DNA from: Candidatus Poribacteria bacterium | Lineage (GTDB): Bacteria; Poribacteria; WGA-4E; WGA-3G | NCBI GenBank assembly: GCA_958295815.1 | Contig: OY282374.1 | Span: forward strand, 1,198,856-1,262,855 | Length of the DNA stretch: 64,000 nt | Direction of reading: 5' to 3' | Shown here: positions 45,987-54,504 of the stretch, one piece after another | How the letters are laid out: each line of letters opens with the position of its first letter | Position numbering within the stretch: the first letter of the stretch is position 1 | The notes under the pieces: generated by a model | The model's input: only the letters and a program-made list of their open reading frames with translations | The model's database searches: none | Told to the model about the DNA's origin: nothing | Program-made: the position numbers and the translations under genes

Positions 45987-46943
45987 CTAAGCCTGTTCCC
46001 ACTGAAACACGGTGCCTAACAAGCGCATCGGTTCATCGCGGAGCCATTGGTATATTTGTGGTGCTTCATCAACACTCACACGGTGCCGAATCAGCGGGGC
46101 AATCTTGACGGAACCTTGGCGGAGCAATCGACAGAGATTTTCCAAATCATCACAAGTGAAGTGACTGCACTGCAGGATACTAATTTCTTTATGTTGTCCG
46201 ACGTTAAAGGTATAATTAACATCAAAGCGTCCAGCGACCAAGAGTAGGCGTCCCCGAACCTTGCAAGCGTGAATCATCGGTGTAACTAGGTCGGGCACAC
46301 CAGCGAAATCCATGATGGCGTCAAAGGACCCTTCTTGAACCTGTGTTTCCCAACCGTCACCACTTGTATTGATTACCTCTTCTGCTACACCAAGTTGACG
46401 AATCTGTTCCAATCGCGATTCTTCTATGTCACAAACCGTGACACGAGCACCCATAGCGTTGACAATCTGTGCCGCGAACATGCCGATGCATCCCTGTCCA
46501 ACAATGAGCACTTTTTCACCAATACGCGGATCAATTCGGCGGCAGCAGTGCATCGCCACACCAGAGATGCCAAAGAGGGCTGCTTCACTTGGATCAACGT
46601 CTTCTGGCAATTTGAACAGGAGTCCATCTTCTGAAATGGTAAACCGCTCAACATGGTTCACACTGGCATAAATGAGGTCGCCGATCTGAAGTTTCGTTAC
46701 GTCTGGTCCCGTTTCAATAATTCTGCCGACGTTCTGGTATCCATCGGTCGTTGGTAGTCGTTCATCAGAGGCTGAATAGTTACCACCAATAAGCTGATTC
46801 CGTTCCGTTCCGTTGGTAAGTCCTGTGAAGACAGCTTGGCACAGCACCTCGTTCCCAACAGGCGGTGCCGGCTCTTCCCAATCGGAGACAACAATCTTTT
46901 CACGTCGTTTATCTGGCAATGATTTGACAACAAGTGCTCTCAC
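45987..46943 (-). CDS. zinc-type medium-chain alcohol dehydrogenase family protein
   Basis: MDR oxidoreductase of 318 residues, distinct from the one at 15613. N-terminal part: VFTGLTNGTERNQLIGGNYS and DGYQNVGRIIETGPDVTKLQ. Rossmann part: KVLIVGQGCIGMFAAQIVNA, with VTVCDIEE as the NAD-selecting acidic end. No clear structural zinc cysteines are seen. The start is GTG 46943, with AAGGAG before it. The C-terminal IYQWLRDEPMRLLGTVFQW is usual for the family. Confidence 0.8.
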   Translation of the reverse strand: MRALVVKSLPDKRREKIVVSDWEEPAPPVGNEVLCQAVFTGLTNGTERNQLIGGNYSASDERLPTTDGYQNVGRIIETGPDVTKLQIGDLIYASVNHVERFTISEDGLLFKLPEDVDPSEAALFGISGVAMHCCRRIDPRIGEKVLIVGQGCIGMFAAQIVNAMGARVTVCDIEESRLEQIRQLGVAEEVINTSGDGWETQVQEGSFDAIMDFAGVPDLVTPMIHACKVRGRLLLVAGRFDVNYTFNVGQHKEISILQCSHFTCDDLENLCRLLRQGSVKIAPLIRHRVSVDEAPQIYQWLRDEPMRLLGTVFQWEQA

Positions 46944-47075
46944 AATTTTAATAACTCCTTACAGAAAATTTTTGATACCTAATTCAGCTTTTAGTTTATT
47001 TGAAGCTGCGGGGTTTGTCAAGGAATTTGCATAATTTTCTGTTTCTCTGATGTGTCGATTCTTTAAAAAAATGCT

Positions 47076-47104
47076 TTGACAGATTGCAACATTTCCGATA
47101 CAAT
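47076..47104 (+). promoter_or_regulatory. promoter of the HpcH-RraA genes
   Basis: TTGACA (47076-47081), 17 bases, TACAAT (47099-47104), a near-consensus vegetative promoter 93 bases before ATG 47197. Confidence 0.75.
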
Positions 47105-47149
47105 TCTTAGAGTTAAAAAATTCACTCAGAAATGACCGACCCTTTTTTA

Positions 47150-47176
47150 TATATTGCATATACTGCATATATTGCA
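47150..47176 (+). repeat. three tandem 9-base units in the hpcH leader
   Basis: TATATTGCA, TATACTGCA, TATATTGCA follow each other without gaps at 47150-47176, between the promoter and the ribosome binding site (AAGGAG at about 47182-47187). Confidence 0.85.
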
Positions 47177-47196
47177 CTTTAGTAAGGAGAAGCTGA

Positions 47197-48075
47197 ATGC
47201 CGAAACGCATCAATAAAGCGATCGAATTACTGGAAAATGACCTGCCTGTCTTCTACACTGGCAGTCACACAGGCGCGAATCTGAACTATGACGCAGGTCG
47301 CGCAATGGCAAAAACCTGGGCAGACTATATCAACGTCGGCATGGAGCACGGGAGTTTCGATCTTGCTGGATTGGACAGTTTCATGCGCGGACTCGTAGAT
47401 GGTGGTCCAACCAATAGCGGACATACAACGCCAGCTGTCGTTGTTGAGTTACCAGTGGATGGTATCAGCGCAGACGTGATTCGCGCCAACGGTTGGCAAA
47501 TGCGGCAACTCCTTGCACGTGGGGTACACGGTCTTCTGCTCTGCCACGCTGAGTCTCCAGAGGCAGTCAAAGCGTTTGTTGAGGCGTGCCGGTACCCGTT
47601 CCAGACAATCGGGGTTGGGACGCAACTCGATGTCGGACGACGCGGATCCGCAGGACAAGGTTCCGCCGCACCGATCTGGGGTGTTTCCGCTGACGAATAT
47701 CTTGATGTTGCTGATCCCTGGCCCCTGAATCCAAACGGTGAACTTTTCCTCGGACTCAAGTTTGAAAATAAGCGAGCATTAGCAAACGTTGAGATTACTG
47801 CACAGGTCCCTGGGATCGCCTTCGCAGAGTGGGGACCCGGCGATATGAGTATGTCGTTTGGCTATAAAAATGCTCCGAACCCGCGTCCACAGGAATTGGA
47901 AGATGCCCGAAATCGCGTCTTTGCCGCATGCAAAGCCGCTGGCATTCTGTTTTTGGAGAGCACGTCACCTGATACAATTGAAGCGAGCATTGATGCCGGG
48001 GTACGAATTACTGGTGGTGGCGAAGAAGCTGCACGCATCGGACGTGCACACGCCGGTAGGACAATGCCGGTCTAA
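47197..48075 (+). CDS. HpcH/HpaI aldolase family protein
   Basis: Metal-dependent class II pyruvate aldolase type, 292 residues, which cleaves 2-keto-4-hydroxy acids. Seen: YINVGMEHGSFDLAGLDSFM, a metal-ligand Glu in GLKFENKRA, and the Asp in AEWGPGDMSMSFG, followed by ILFLESTSPDTIEASIDAGV and the Gly-rich end ITGGGEEAARIGR. The length is slightly above the usual 250-260. The RraA-type gene 50 bases downstream is a common partner in aldol cleavage of related keto acids. Confidence 0.85.
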   Translation: MPKRINKAIELLENDLPVFYTGSHTGANLNYDAGRAMAKTWADYINVGMEHGSFDLAGLDSFMRGLVDGGPTNSGHTTPAVVVELPVDGISADVIRANGWQMRQLLARGVHGLLLCHAESPEAVKAFVEACRYPFQTIGVGTQLDVGRRGSAGQGSAAPIWGVSADEYLDVADPWPLNPNGELFLGLKFENKRALANVEITAQVPGIAFAEWGPGDMSMSFGYKNAPNPRPQELEDARNRVFAACKAAGILFLESTSPDTIEASIDAGVRITGGGEEAARIGRAHAGRTMPV

Positions 48076-48125
48076 CGACCCTCGCATCGCTTCTGCGTCC
48101 AAACACTCGAAAAAGGAAATTCATT

Positions 48126-48860
48126 ATGGCATTAACAGAACAGGAAATGTTGGCAGAACTCCGTAAATATGATACACCCTCGATCACAAATGTGGTTGCT
48201 ACGTATCCAACGAGTCCTCTCTGCCTTGGACTTTACAACCCCTGGACAGAAAATTGGTATACGGATACAACCATCCGTTGTATGTACCCTGACCTCGGTG
48301 CCGTTGCTGGGTATGCGGTGACGTGTGTTTACGGTGTGCCTGATCCGAACTATTCCGAACTCTCCTTTATGGATGTCATTGATGCGTTGGGTGCCTCCAA
48401 GCAACCGACAATTCTGGCGTTTCAGCAGAAATTTCCTCCTGAATTCGAGAACAAGGTCGGCTTAGCGGGTGGCAATATGACAGCGGCGATGAAGTCCATT
48501 GGTTGTCTCGGCGCGATCTCAAACGGTCCCTCACGCGATATTGACGAAATCCGACCGATGGAATTCCAATACCTGTTAAGCGGTATCACACCCGGGCACG
48601 GTGCTATGGCGGTTCAGGCTGTTAACGTTCCAGTCTCAATAGCCGGTATGGATGTCTCACCCGGCGAGATTATCCACATGGATGAAAATGGGGCGTGCAA
48701 ATTTCCGGGGGATAAACTTGAAGCAGTATTGACGAATGTCAAGGCGTTGCTTGCAGAAGAAGGTGATCGGATTGGACAGTTACTCTCAGGTCCGAAGACT
48801 GCGAAGCAGGTCCGAGCAATCTTCAGCGGACATTCTTATTCAGAAGACGATGAGGAGTAG
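48126..48860 (+). CDS. RraA-like family protein (probable aldolase)
   Basis: A 244-residue protein of the RraA / 4-hydroxy-4-methyl-2-oxoglutarate aldolase fold. Typical pieces: LRKYDTPSITNVVATYPTSP, the glycine-rich GLAGGNMTAAMKSIGCLGAI, then SNGPSRDIDEIRPMEF with the conserved Arg-Asp, and GMDVSPGEIIHMDENGACKF. Given the neighbouring HpcH aldolase, a role in 2-oxo acid metabolism is more likely than RNase E inhibition. A hairpin follows the stop. Confidence 0.82.
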   Translation: MALTEQEMLAELRKYDTPSITNVVATYPTSPLCLGLYNPWTENWYTDTTIRCMYPDLGAVAGYAVTCVYGVPDPNYSELSFMDVIDALGASKQPTILAFQQKFPPEFENKVGLAGGNMTAAMKSIGCLGAISNGPSRDIDEIRPMEFQYLLSGITPGHGAMAVQAVNVPVSIAGMDVSPGEIIHMDENGACKFPGDKLEAVLTNVKALLAEEGDRIGQLLSGPKTAKQVRAIFSGHSYSEDDEE

Positions 48861-48882
48861 AAACGGTTTTTGTTTGCCTTGT

Positions 48883-48911
48883 GGTGTCGGTTTTAATCTT
48901 GGACCGACACC
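48883..48911 (+). terminator. hairpin after the RraA-like gene
   Basis: GGTGTCGGT (48883-48891) and ACCGACACC (48903-48911) form a perfect nine-pair stem with an 11-base loop, 22 bases after the stop. CTTCT follows, not a full T-run. Confidence 0.6.
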
Positions 48912-49065
48912 CTTCTGAAAATGCGTCAAGACCTTTTGGCAGCTGACGCGCGATTTATGGAGGCACTCATATCGTTAATTGTAGTACACACCTAACTGTG
49001 TGCCAAATTTGTTTCAAATTAATCTCAAAAGTATAAAAAACGTCAAAAGTCTTAGAAAAAAATAC

Positions 49066-49094
49066 TTGTCAGAGAGACAAAAATTTTATATAAT
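49066..49094 (+). promoter_or_regulatory. promoter of tyrS
   Basis: TTGTCA (49066-49071), 17 bases, TATAAT (49089-49094). The ATG at 49315 lies about 215 bases after the predicted transcription start. Confidence 0.7.
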
Positions 49095-49100
49095 ATTTGA

Positions 49101-49314
49101 ATTAAGAATATTTGGTTAAGAAGTCATTTCCCTAATTTCCGCATTAGATTGTAAGCATAAAATTGCTATCAAATTCCCGATTGTGTCCCTTGTGTATTAG
49201 GTCTACAAACGGCGCGTTGCAGGGTGAACTTTGTAGATTTCCAATATCGCGATGCGAATCGCACCTACCGAATTCTTTATAAAATAAATATAAAAAACTA
49301 AAACAGGATAAAAA
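49101..49314 (+). other. structured leader of tyrS
   Basis: The leader contains a perfect eight-pair stem, TCTACAAA (about 49201-49208) with TTTGTAGA (about 49229-49236), around a 20-base loop holding GTTGCAGGGTGAAC. A short hairpin GCGAT/ATCGC lies near 49248-49261. An A/T-rich run leads to the ATG. It has the position and length of an amino-acid-responsive leader, but no canonical T-box sequence and no terminator are seen. Confidence 0.4.
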
Positions 49315-50598
49315 ATGCACAATGTCTTTGAAGCCCTGAACGAGCGGGGTTTTGTCAAGCAGACTACGAATGCAGAGCAGGTCGCACACCTTCTATCTGA
49401 AGGACAGGTTACCTACTATGTCGGCTTTGACGCAACAGCGACGAGTCTGCATGTCGGAAGTCTTGTTCCCATAATGGCGATGGCACACCTGCAACGCGCG
49501 GGACATAAGCCTATCGCGATTATTGGTGGGGGCACAACGATGATTGGTGATCCGACTGACAAGACCGAGATGCGTCCCATGTTGTCGCAAGAACAGATTG
49601 CAACCAACGGTAACGGAATTCTTGCGCAGCTACAACGCTACTTAAATCTGGGTAATGGCATAGCGGATCTTAATAATTCACAAACTACCTCGGAAGTGGG
49701 CGGGTTTCTCAACAATGCTGATTGGTTACTTTCGGTGAACTACCTCGAATTTCTGCGTGACATCGGCAAGCATTTCCGCGTTAATGAAATGATTCGCGCT
49801 GAAGGCTATCGGCAGCGACTTGAACGCGAACTCGGACTCTCATTCCTTGAATTTAATTATCAACTACTCCAAGCTTACGATTACTTGTGTCTCTTTCAAA
49901 AATACGGGTGCCGTCTCCAACTCGGTGGTGACGATCAGTGGGGCAATATCCTCGCGGGTGTAGATCTCGTCCGTCGGGTTGAAGGCGAACGGGTACACGC
50001 AGTCACTTTTCCACTGCTCACTACGGCGAGCGGTGCCAAGATGGGAAAAACCGCAGGCGGTGCAGTTTGGCTCGATGCTGAACGGACGTCCCCATACGAA
50101 TTTTATCAGTACTGGATTAACACCGACGACCGCGATGTCTCGCGATTCCTGGCATATTTCACCTTTTTTCCGATGGATGAAGTCCGGCGACTTGGAAGTT
50201 TAGAGGATGAAGCGATTCGGGAGGCAAAAGAGGTCCTCGCTTATGAAGTCACGCAACTTGCGCACGGGAAAACGGAAGCAGACAAAGCACAGACAGCCTC
50301 GCGTGCTGCATTCGGCGGTGGGAACCTTGATGATGCCGCAATACCTACTTCGGCTATCGCTTCTGAGCGACTTGAAACGGGTATTCCAATCATGGAATTG
50401 TTTCATGAAGTTGGGTTGGCGAATTCGCGAAGCGAAGCGCGACGGCTCGTTCAGCAGGGAGGTGCCTACATCAACGAAATACAATACCGTGCGATAGATA
50501 CAGTGGTGGATACTAATTTGCTTGAAGCAGATGCCCTACTTCTTCGCGCTGGCAAAAAGCGCTATCGTCGAATTACTATTAAAGAAAATCAATTATAA
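49315..50598 (+). CDS. tyrS: tyrosyl-tRNA synthetase
   Basis: Charges tRNA-Tyr. The 427-residue class I enzyme has the HIGH-type motif HVGS in TATSLHVGSLVPIM, the GGDDQWGNI tyrosine/tRNA segment and the KMSKS-type motif AKMGKT in TTASGAKMGKTAGGAVWL. A C-terminal S4 RNA-binding domain follows (SRSEARRLVQQGGAYINEIQ). Length matches the bacterial TyrS group. Expression may be set by the structured leader. Confidence 0.96.
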   Translation: MHNVFEALNERGFVKQTTNAEQVAHLLSEGQVTYYVGFDATATSLHVGSLVPIMAMAHLQRAGHKPIAIIGGGTTMIGDPTDKTEMRPMLSQEQIATNGNGILAQLQRYLNLGNGIADLNNSQTTSEVGGFLNNADWLLSVNYLEFLRDIGKHFRVNEMIRAEGYRQRLERELGLSFLEFNYQLLQAYDYLCLFQKYGCRLQLGGDDQWGNILAGVDLVRRVEGERVHAVTFPLLTTASGAKMGKTAGGAVWLDAERTSPYEFYQYWINTDDRDVSRFLAYFTFFPMDEVRRLGSLEDEAIREAKEVLAYEVTQLAHGKTEADKAQTASRAAFGGGNLDDAAIPTSAIASERLETGIPIMELFHEVGLANSRSEARRLVQQGGAYINEIQYRAIDTVVDTNLLEADALLLRAGKKRYRRITIKENQL

Positions 50599-50697
50599 CC
50601 ATCGAAATTTTTATAGATGCACTTAAAAGTGCCCATTATTATAACTGGTTTAATTGGTGTGTTTTCAAACACATCAGTAACCTAAAGAGAGGTAAAT

Positions 50698-53600
50698 ATG
50701 GCAGTCGATAACCCTAAAGAGGTTGAGGGAGAAGCAGCAGCTCCGAAGCATTCTAAGGGGGGCGATCGGACGGGACTCACTTTTAAACCCTATTTTACGA
50801 CCCCTGGTGTTCATCCCTACGATCTGTTAGAGTGGGAACGCCGGGATGCCGTCATCTACAACGAGAAAGGCGATACCATCTTTAAGCAGGAGCAGGTTGA
50901 AGTCCCAGCCGACTGGACGCAACTCGCAACTGATATCGCGGCATCAAAATATTTCCGGAAAGCTGGGGTTACTGGGGTAGAAGAAGAATCAGAGGACAGC
51001 GTTCGTCAGTTGGTTACCCGTGTAGCGCGCACGCTGCGCCGCGCCGGAGATGAATTCGGCGGTTATTTCGCAAGTCCAGAAGACGCACAGACATTTGAGA
51101 TGGAATTGACGCACATCCTCGTTACGCAACGCGGTGCTTTTAACTCACCTGTCTGGTTTAACTGTGGCTTATGGCATGAATACGGTATCGAGGGAGGTGG
51201 TGGGAACTACTATTGGGACCGAGACACAGAAAAAGTCGAGGTCACTACCAATGCGTATGAACATCCACAAAATTCCGCCTGCTTTATTCAAAGCGTTGAT
51301 GATTCTCTGGACTCCATGTTGGAGCTCCAGAGATCCGAAGTACGACTCTTTAAGTACGGTAGTGGGACAGGCTCTAATTTTAGTCAGGTTCGTGCAAAAG
51401 GTGAACTCCTTTCCGGTGGTGGTGAGAGTTCAGGAGTCCTCTCTTTCCTTGAGGGGTTTGATCGATGGGCAGGCAGTATTAAATCGGGTGGCACTACAAG
51501 ACGCGCAGCCAAAATGGTTATCCTTGACATGGATCACCCCGAAATTGCTGACTATATTGACTGGAAGTTAAGGGAAGAAGAAAAAGCAAAGGCACTCATC
51601 GCCGCAGGATACCCCGCTGACTTCAATGGTGAAGCCTATAGCACTGTTAGCGGACAGAATAGCAACAATTCTGTGCGGATTCCGGATGACTTCATGAATG
51701 CTTATCTGCAGGGTGATTCTTGGAAAACTACCTATCGCACCAGTGGTGAAGTCGCCGATGAGTATGATGCCAGAACGCTGATGGAGAAAATTGCCTACGC
51801 TGCATGGGCATGTGCAGACCCAGGTGTTCAATTTGATAGTACTATTCAGAAGTGGCATACCTGTAAAAACACGGATAGGATTAATGCAAGCAATCCGTGT
51901 AGCGAATACCTCTTCTTAGACGATTCAGCCTGCAATCTCGCCAGCATTAACCTCGCCAAATTTTTGGCAGATGATGGCAGTTTTGACATTGACGGTTTCC
52001 GCGCCACGGTTCGTGTGTTTATCACTGCCATGGAAATTATAGTGAGTCTTTCTTCCTACCCAACAGAGGATATAGCGCAACGTTCTCATGAATATCGTCC
52101 GCTCGGACTCGGTTATGCTAATTTGGGTGCCCTCTTAATGCGTTTAGGTATCCCTTACGACAGCGCACAGGCTTGCGCTTATGCAGGGGCTATTACTGCT
52201 ATCTTGAGTGGGCGCGGATACCAGACGAGTGCAGAGATTGCTAAGAGCATTGGGGCTTTTGATGGGTATGCCAAGAATAGCGATTCAATGTTAGGTGTTA
52301 TACAGCTGCACCGTGACGCTGCCTACGATATTGATGGGGCTGCATGCCCACAGGATCTTTTAGACGCGGCGAAGGCAGATTGGGATGTCTGTCTTGAAAA
52401 GGGTGAACAGTGGGGCTATCGGAACTCCCAAATTAGTGTCATCGCACCGACAGGGACTATCTCCTTCCTGATGGATTGTGATACAACCGGTGTTGAACCG
52501 GAGTTTGCTCTCGTCAAATTCAAAAAACTCGCAGGCGGCGGATATATGAAGATTGTTAACCAGAGTGTCCGCGATGCCTTACATAACCTCGGATACACCC
52601 TTCAGCAAACCGAGGCAATTATTACGTATCTGGTAGGAACAGGGACCTTTGAGGGAACTCCGCACATTAATCCTGGCACGCTGAAACGCAAAGGTTTCAC
52701 GCCGGAGGATATCGCTCGCGTCGCAGAGATGCTACCCAGTTCGTTTGACCTAAATCTTGCCTTTGCTCCGGGTTTTCTCGGTGAAGAGTGCCTTGAACGG
52801 TTGGGCATAACTGAGGAACAGGCGGCAGATCCAAGTTTTAACCTGCTCACAACACTCGGATTTGATGAAGATGAGATTAATACCGCTGAAGAGGTTATCT
52901 GCGGAACAGGCACGGTTGAGGGGGCACCGCATCTCTCACCGACCCACTATCCTGTTTTCGATTGTGCTGTCCAATGTGGTAAGCACGGGACTCGTTATAT
53001 CAATCACATGGGACCATTGAAACTGATGGCTTCCGTACAACCCTTTATCTCCGGTGCTATCTCCAAGACGGTTAACGTCCCACATGATGCAACGATAGAT
53101 GACATCAAAACCTTATACGTCGAAGCTTGGCGGCGCGGTGTCAAATGCCTTGCCGTTTATCGCGACGGTAGCAAAGGCAGCCAACCCCTCTCGACCCGAA
53201 GCCAACAAGATTCGGAAAGTGAGATTGACGAGGTCGCAGTGCAGGATCCCGCAGATATGGTAGCTGGGCGTCCACCAAGACGACGTTTACCGGATGAGCG
53301 GCAGGCTATAGCGCACAAATTTAGCATTGCCGGTCATGAGGGCTATATCCATGTCGGGCTTTATGAAGATGGGAGTCCTGGCGAAGTCTTTCTCCGCATG
53401 AGCAAAGAAGGTTCAGTCATCTCTGGACTGATGGACTCTGTTGCGATCCTCACCTCTATTGCCTTGCAGTATGGTGTGCCGTTAGAATCACTGGTTAATA
53501 AGTTCAGCCATGTCCGATTTGAACCCTACGGATTTACTGCTAATTCTGATATTCCGATGGCAAAGTCGATTATGGACTATGTTTTCCGGTGGCTCGGTAG

Positions 53601-53856
53601 ACAGTTTCTTGAGCAGGAACCGCAGGAAGAATCCGACATGTTGGAGATGGAGGAACAGATGGTCCCTCCCGAGGAACTCCATCCGTATGGGCACGGGAGC
53701 AACGGTGAAACGGATTCTTGGATGGTGGCTCGTGAAAAACAGGTTGTTCTCCAACACGCAGATGCACCACCCTGTCTTGAGTGCGGTGCACTTATGGTCA
53801 GAAGTGGCGTCTGCTATCGTTGTGCCAATTGTGGCGCAACGAGTGGATGTTCCTAA
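50698..53856 (+). CDS. nrdJ: adenosylcobalamin-dependent (class II) ribonucleotide reductase
   Basis: Makes deoxyribonucleotides with a B12 radical, with or without oxygen. In the 1052 residues: the active-site pair region ENPQ-type NSACFIQSV, the GSGTGSNFSQVRAKGE loop, the cysteine motif NPCSEYLFLDDSACNLASIN, the two related motifs GTGTFEGTPHI and GTGTVEGAPHL, and a C-terminal cysteine-rich tail (CLECGALMVRSGVCYRCANC) that can re-reduce the active site. A TSCPD-type domain precedes the tail. A clear terminator follows. No other RNR gene is in the window. Confidence 0.95.
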   Translation: MAVDNPKEVEGEAAAPKHSKGGDRTGLTFKPYFTTPGVHPYDLLEWERRDAVIYNEKGDTIFKQEQVEVPADWTQLATDIAASKYFRKAGVTGVEEESEDSVRQLVTRVARTLRRAGDEFGGYFASPEDAQTFEMELTHILVTQRGAFNSPVWFNCGLWHEYGIEGGGGNYYWDRDTEKVEVTTNAYEHPQNSACFIQSVDDSLDSMLELQRSEVRLFKYGSGTGSNFSQVRAKGELLSGGGESSGVLSFLEGFDRWAGSIKSGGTTRRAAKMVILDMDHPEIADYIDWKLREEEKAKALIAAGYPADFNGEAYSTVSGQNSNNSVRIPDDFMNAYLQGDSWKTTYRTSGEVADEYDARTLMEKIAYAAWACADPGVQFDSTIQKWHTCKNTDRINASNPCSEYLFLDDSACNLASINLAKFLADDGSFDIDGFRATVRVFITAMEIIVSLSSYPTEDIAQRSHEYRPLGLGYANLGALLMRLGIPYDSAQACAYAGAITAILSGRGYQTSAEIAKSIGAFDGYAKNSDSMLGVIQLHRDAAYDIDGAACPQDLLDAAKADWDVCLEKGEQWGYRNSQISVIAPTGTISFLMDCDTTGVEPEFALVKFKKLAGGGYMKIVNQSVRDALHNLGYTLQQTEAIITYLVGTGTFEGTPHINPGTLKRKGFTPEDIARVAEMLPSSFDLNLAFAPGFLGEECLERLGITEEQAADPSFNLLTTLGFDEDEINTAEEVICGTGTVEGAPHLSPTHYPVFDCAVQCGKHGTRYINHMGPLKLMASVQPFISGAISKTVNVPHDATIDDIKTLYVEAWRRGVKCLAVYRDGSKGSQPLSTRSQQDSESEIDEVAVQDPADMVAGRPPRRRLPDERQAIAHKFSIAGHEGYIHVGLYEDGSPGEVFLRMSKEGSVISGLMDSVAILTSIALQYGVPLESLVNKFSHVRFEPYGFTANSDIPMAKSIMDYVFRWLGRQFLEQEPQEESDMLEMEEQMVPPEELHPYGHGSNGETDSWMVAREKQVVLQHADAPPCLECGALMVRSGVCYRCANCGATSGCS

Positions 53857-53875
53857 TTTCTTACTTCAATCAATT

Positions 53876-53908
53876 AGAGGCGCGGTTTTCAACCGCGCCT
53901 CTTTTTTT
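53876..53908 (+). terminator. rho-independent terminator of nrdJ
   Basis: AGAGGCGCGGTT (53876-53887) and AACCGCGCCTCT (53891-53902), a perfect 12-pair stem with a three-base loop, followed by seven T. Confidence 0.95.
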
Positions 53909-54019
53909 GTCTTTTTTATCTCTTTTGTAGGAAGGATCTCCAAATTGTGCTACGAAAGCACAATTTGTCTTTGCTTTACATTTCCCGACCACATAGCCCT
54001 AAAACACTCTCCAATTTTG

Positions 54020-54049
54020 TTGCCTTTATGCCAAAAGATAGGGTATAAT
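54020..54049 (+). promoter_or_regulatory. promoter of the RNase P RNA gene
   Basis: TTGCCT (54020-54025), 18 bases, TATAAT (54044-54049). It lies seven bases before the first base of the P1 stem. Confidence 0.7.
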
Positions 54050-54056
54050 AAAAAGG

Positions 54057-54412
54057 CTTGAGTTGAGTAGATGGTCGCGTCCCGAATGTTATTGGACAAT
54101 CGGGGTGAGGAAAGTCCGGACTCCGCAGGGCAGGATGCTGGGTAACCCCCAGGAGCGGCGACGCTATGGAAAGTGCAACAGAAAGTAGACTACAACGCCG
54201 CAAAGCGTTGTACAGGTGAAACGGTGCGGTAAAAGCGCACCAGTCCATAAGGTGACTTATGGAGCTTGGTAAACCCCGTCTGGAGCAAGGTAAATGTGGG
54301 ACTTGTATAGGCGTGCCCGCCTCGTCCCCAGGTAACCGCTTGAGGTGGATGGTAACATCCATCCCAGATGAATGATCATCACATACAGAATCCGGCTTAT
54401 TCTCAACTCAAG
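54057..54412 (+). ncRNA. rnpB: RNase P RNA, bacterial type A-like
   Basis: Catalytic RNA that matures tRNA 5' ends. The ends pair perfectly as P1: CTTGAGTTGAG (54057-54067) with CTCAACTCAAG (54402-54412). The universal core is present: GAGGAAAGTCCGGACTCC near 54107-54124 and ACAGAATCCGGCTTA near 54385-54399, which form P4 and neighbours. GGTAAACCCC and CCAGGTAACCGCTTGAGG segments are also typical. The length of 356 fits the family. Confidence 0.97.
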
Positions 54413-54504
54413 TCTTTATCCTAACGCGAATCAGTGTGCTTACCGCATGTAGGAGGGGTTTGTAACCCTGACGCTTTAACTCTTTTCTCCTTAAGCATGA
54501 ATTG

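Noticed and set aside
49201..49240. T-box riboswitch in the tyrS leader
   Set aside because: The AGGGTG stretch lacks the TGG that must pair with the tRNA end, and no terminator or clear specifier stem was seen. Reported only as a structured leader.
54172..54200. Third copy of the ECF promoter motif (GTGCAAC then GTAG) inside the RNase P RNA gene
   Set aside because: Spacing is wrong and the bases belong to the conserved RNA structure.
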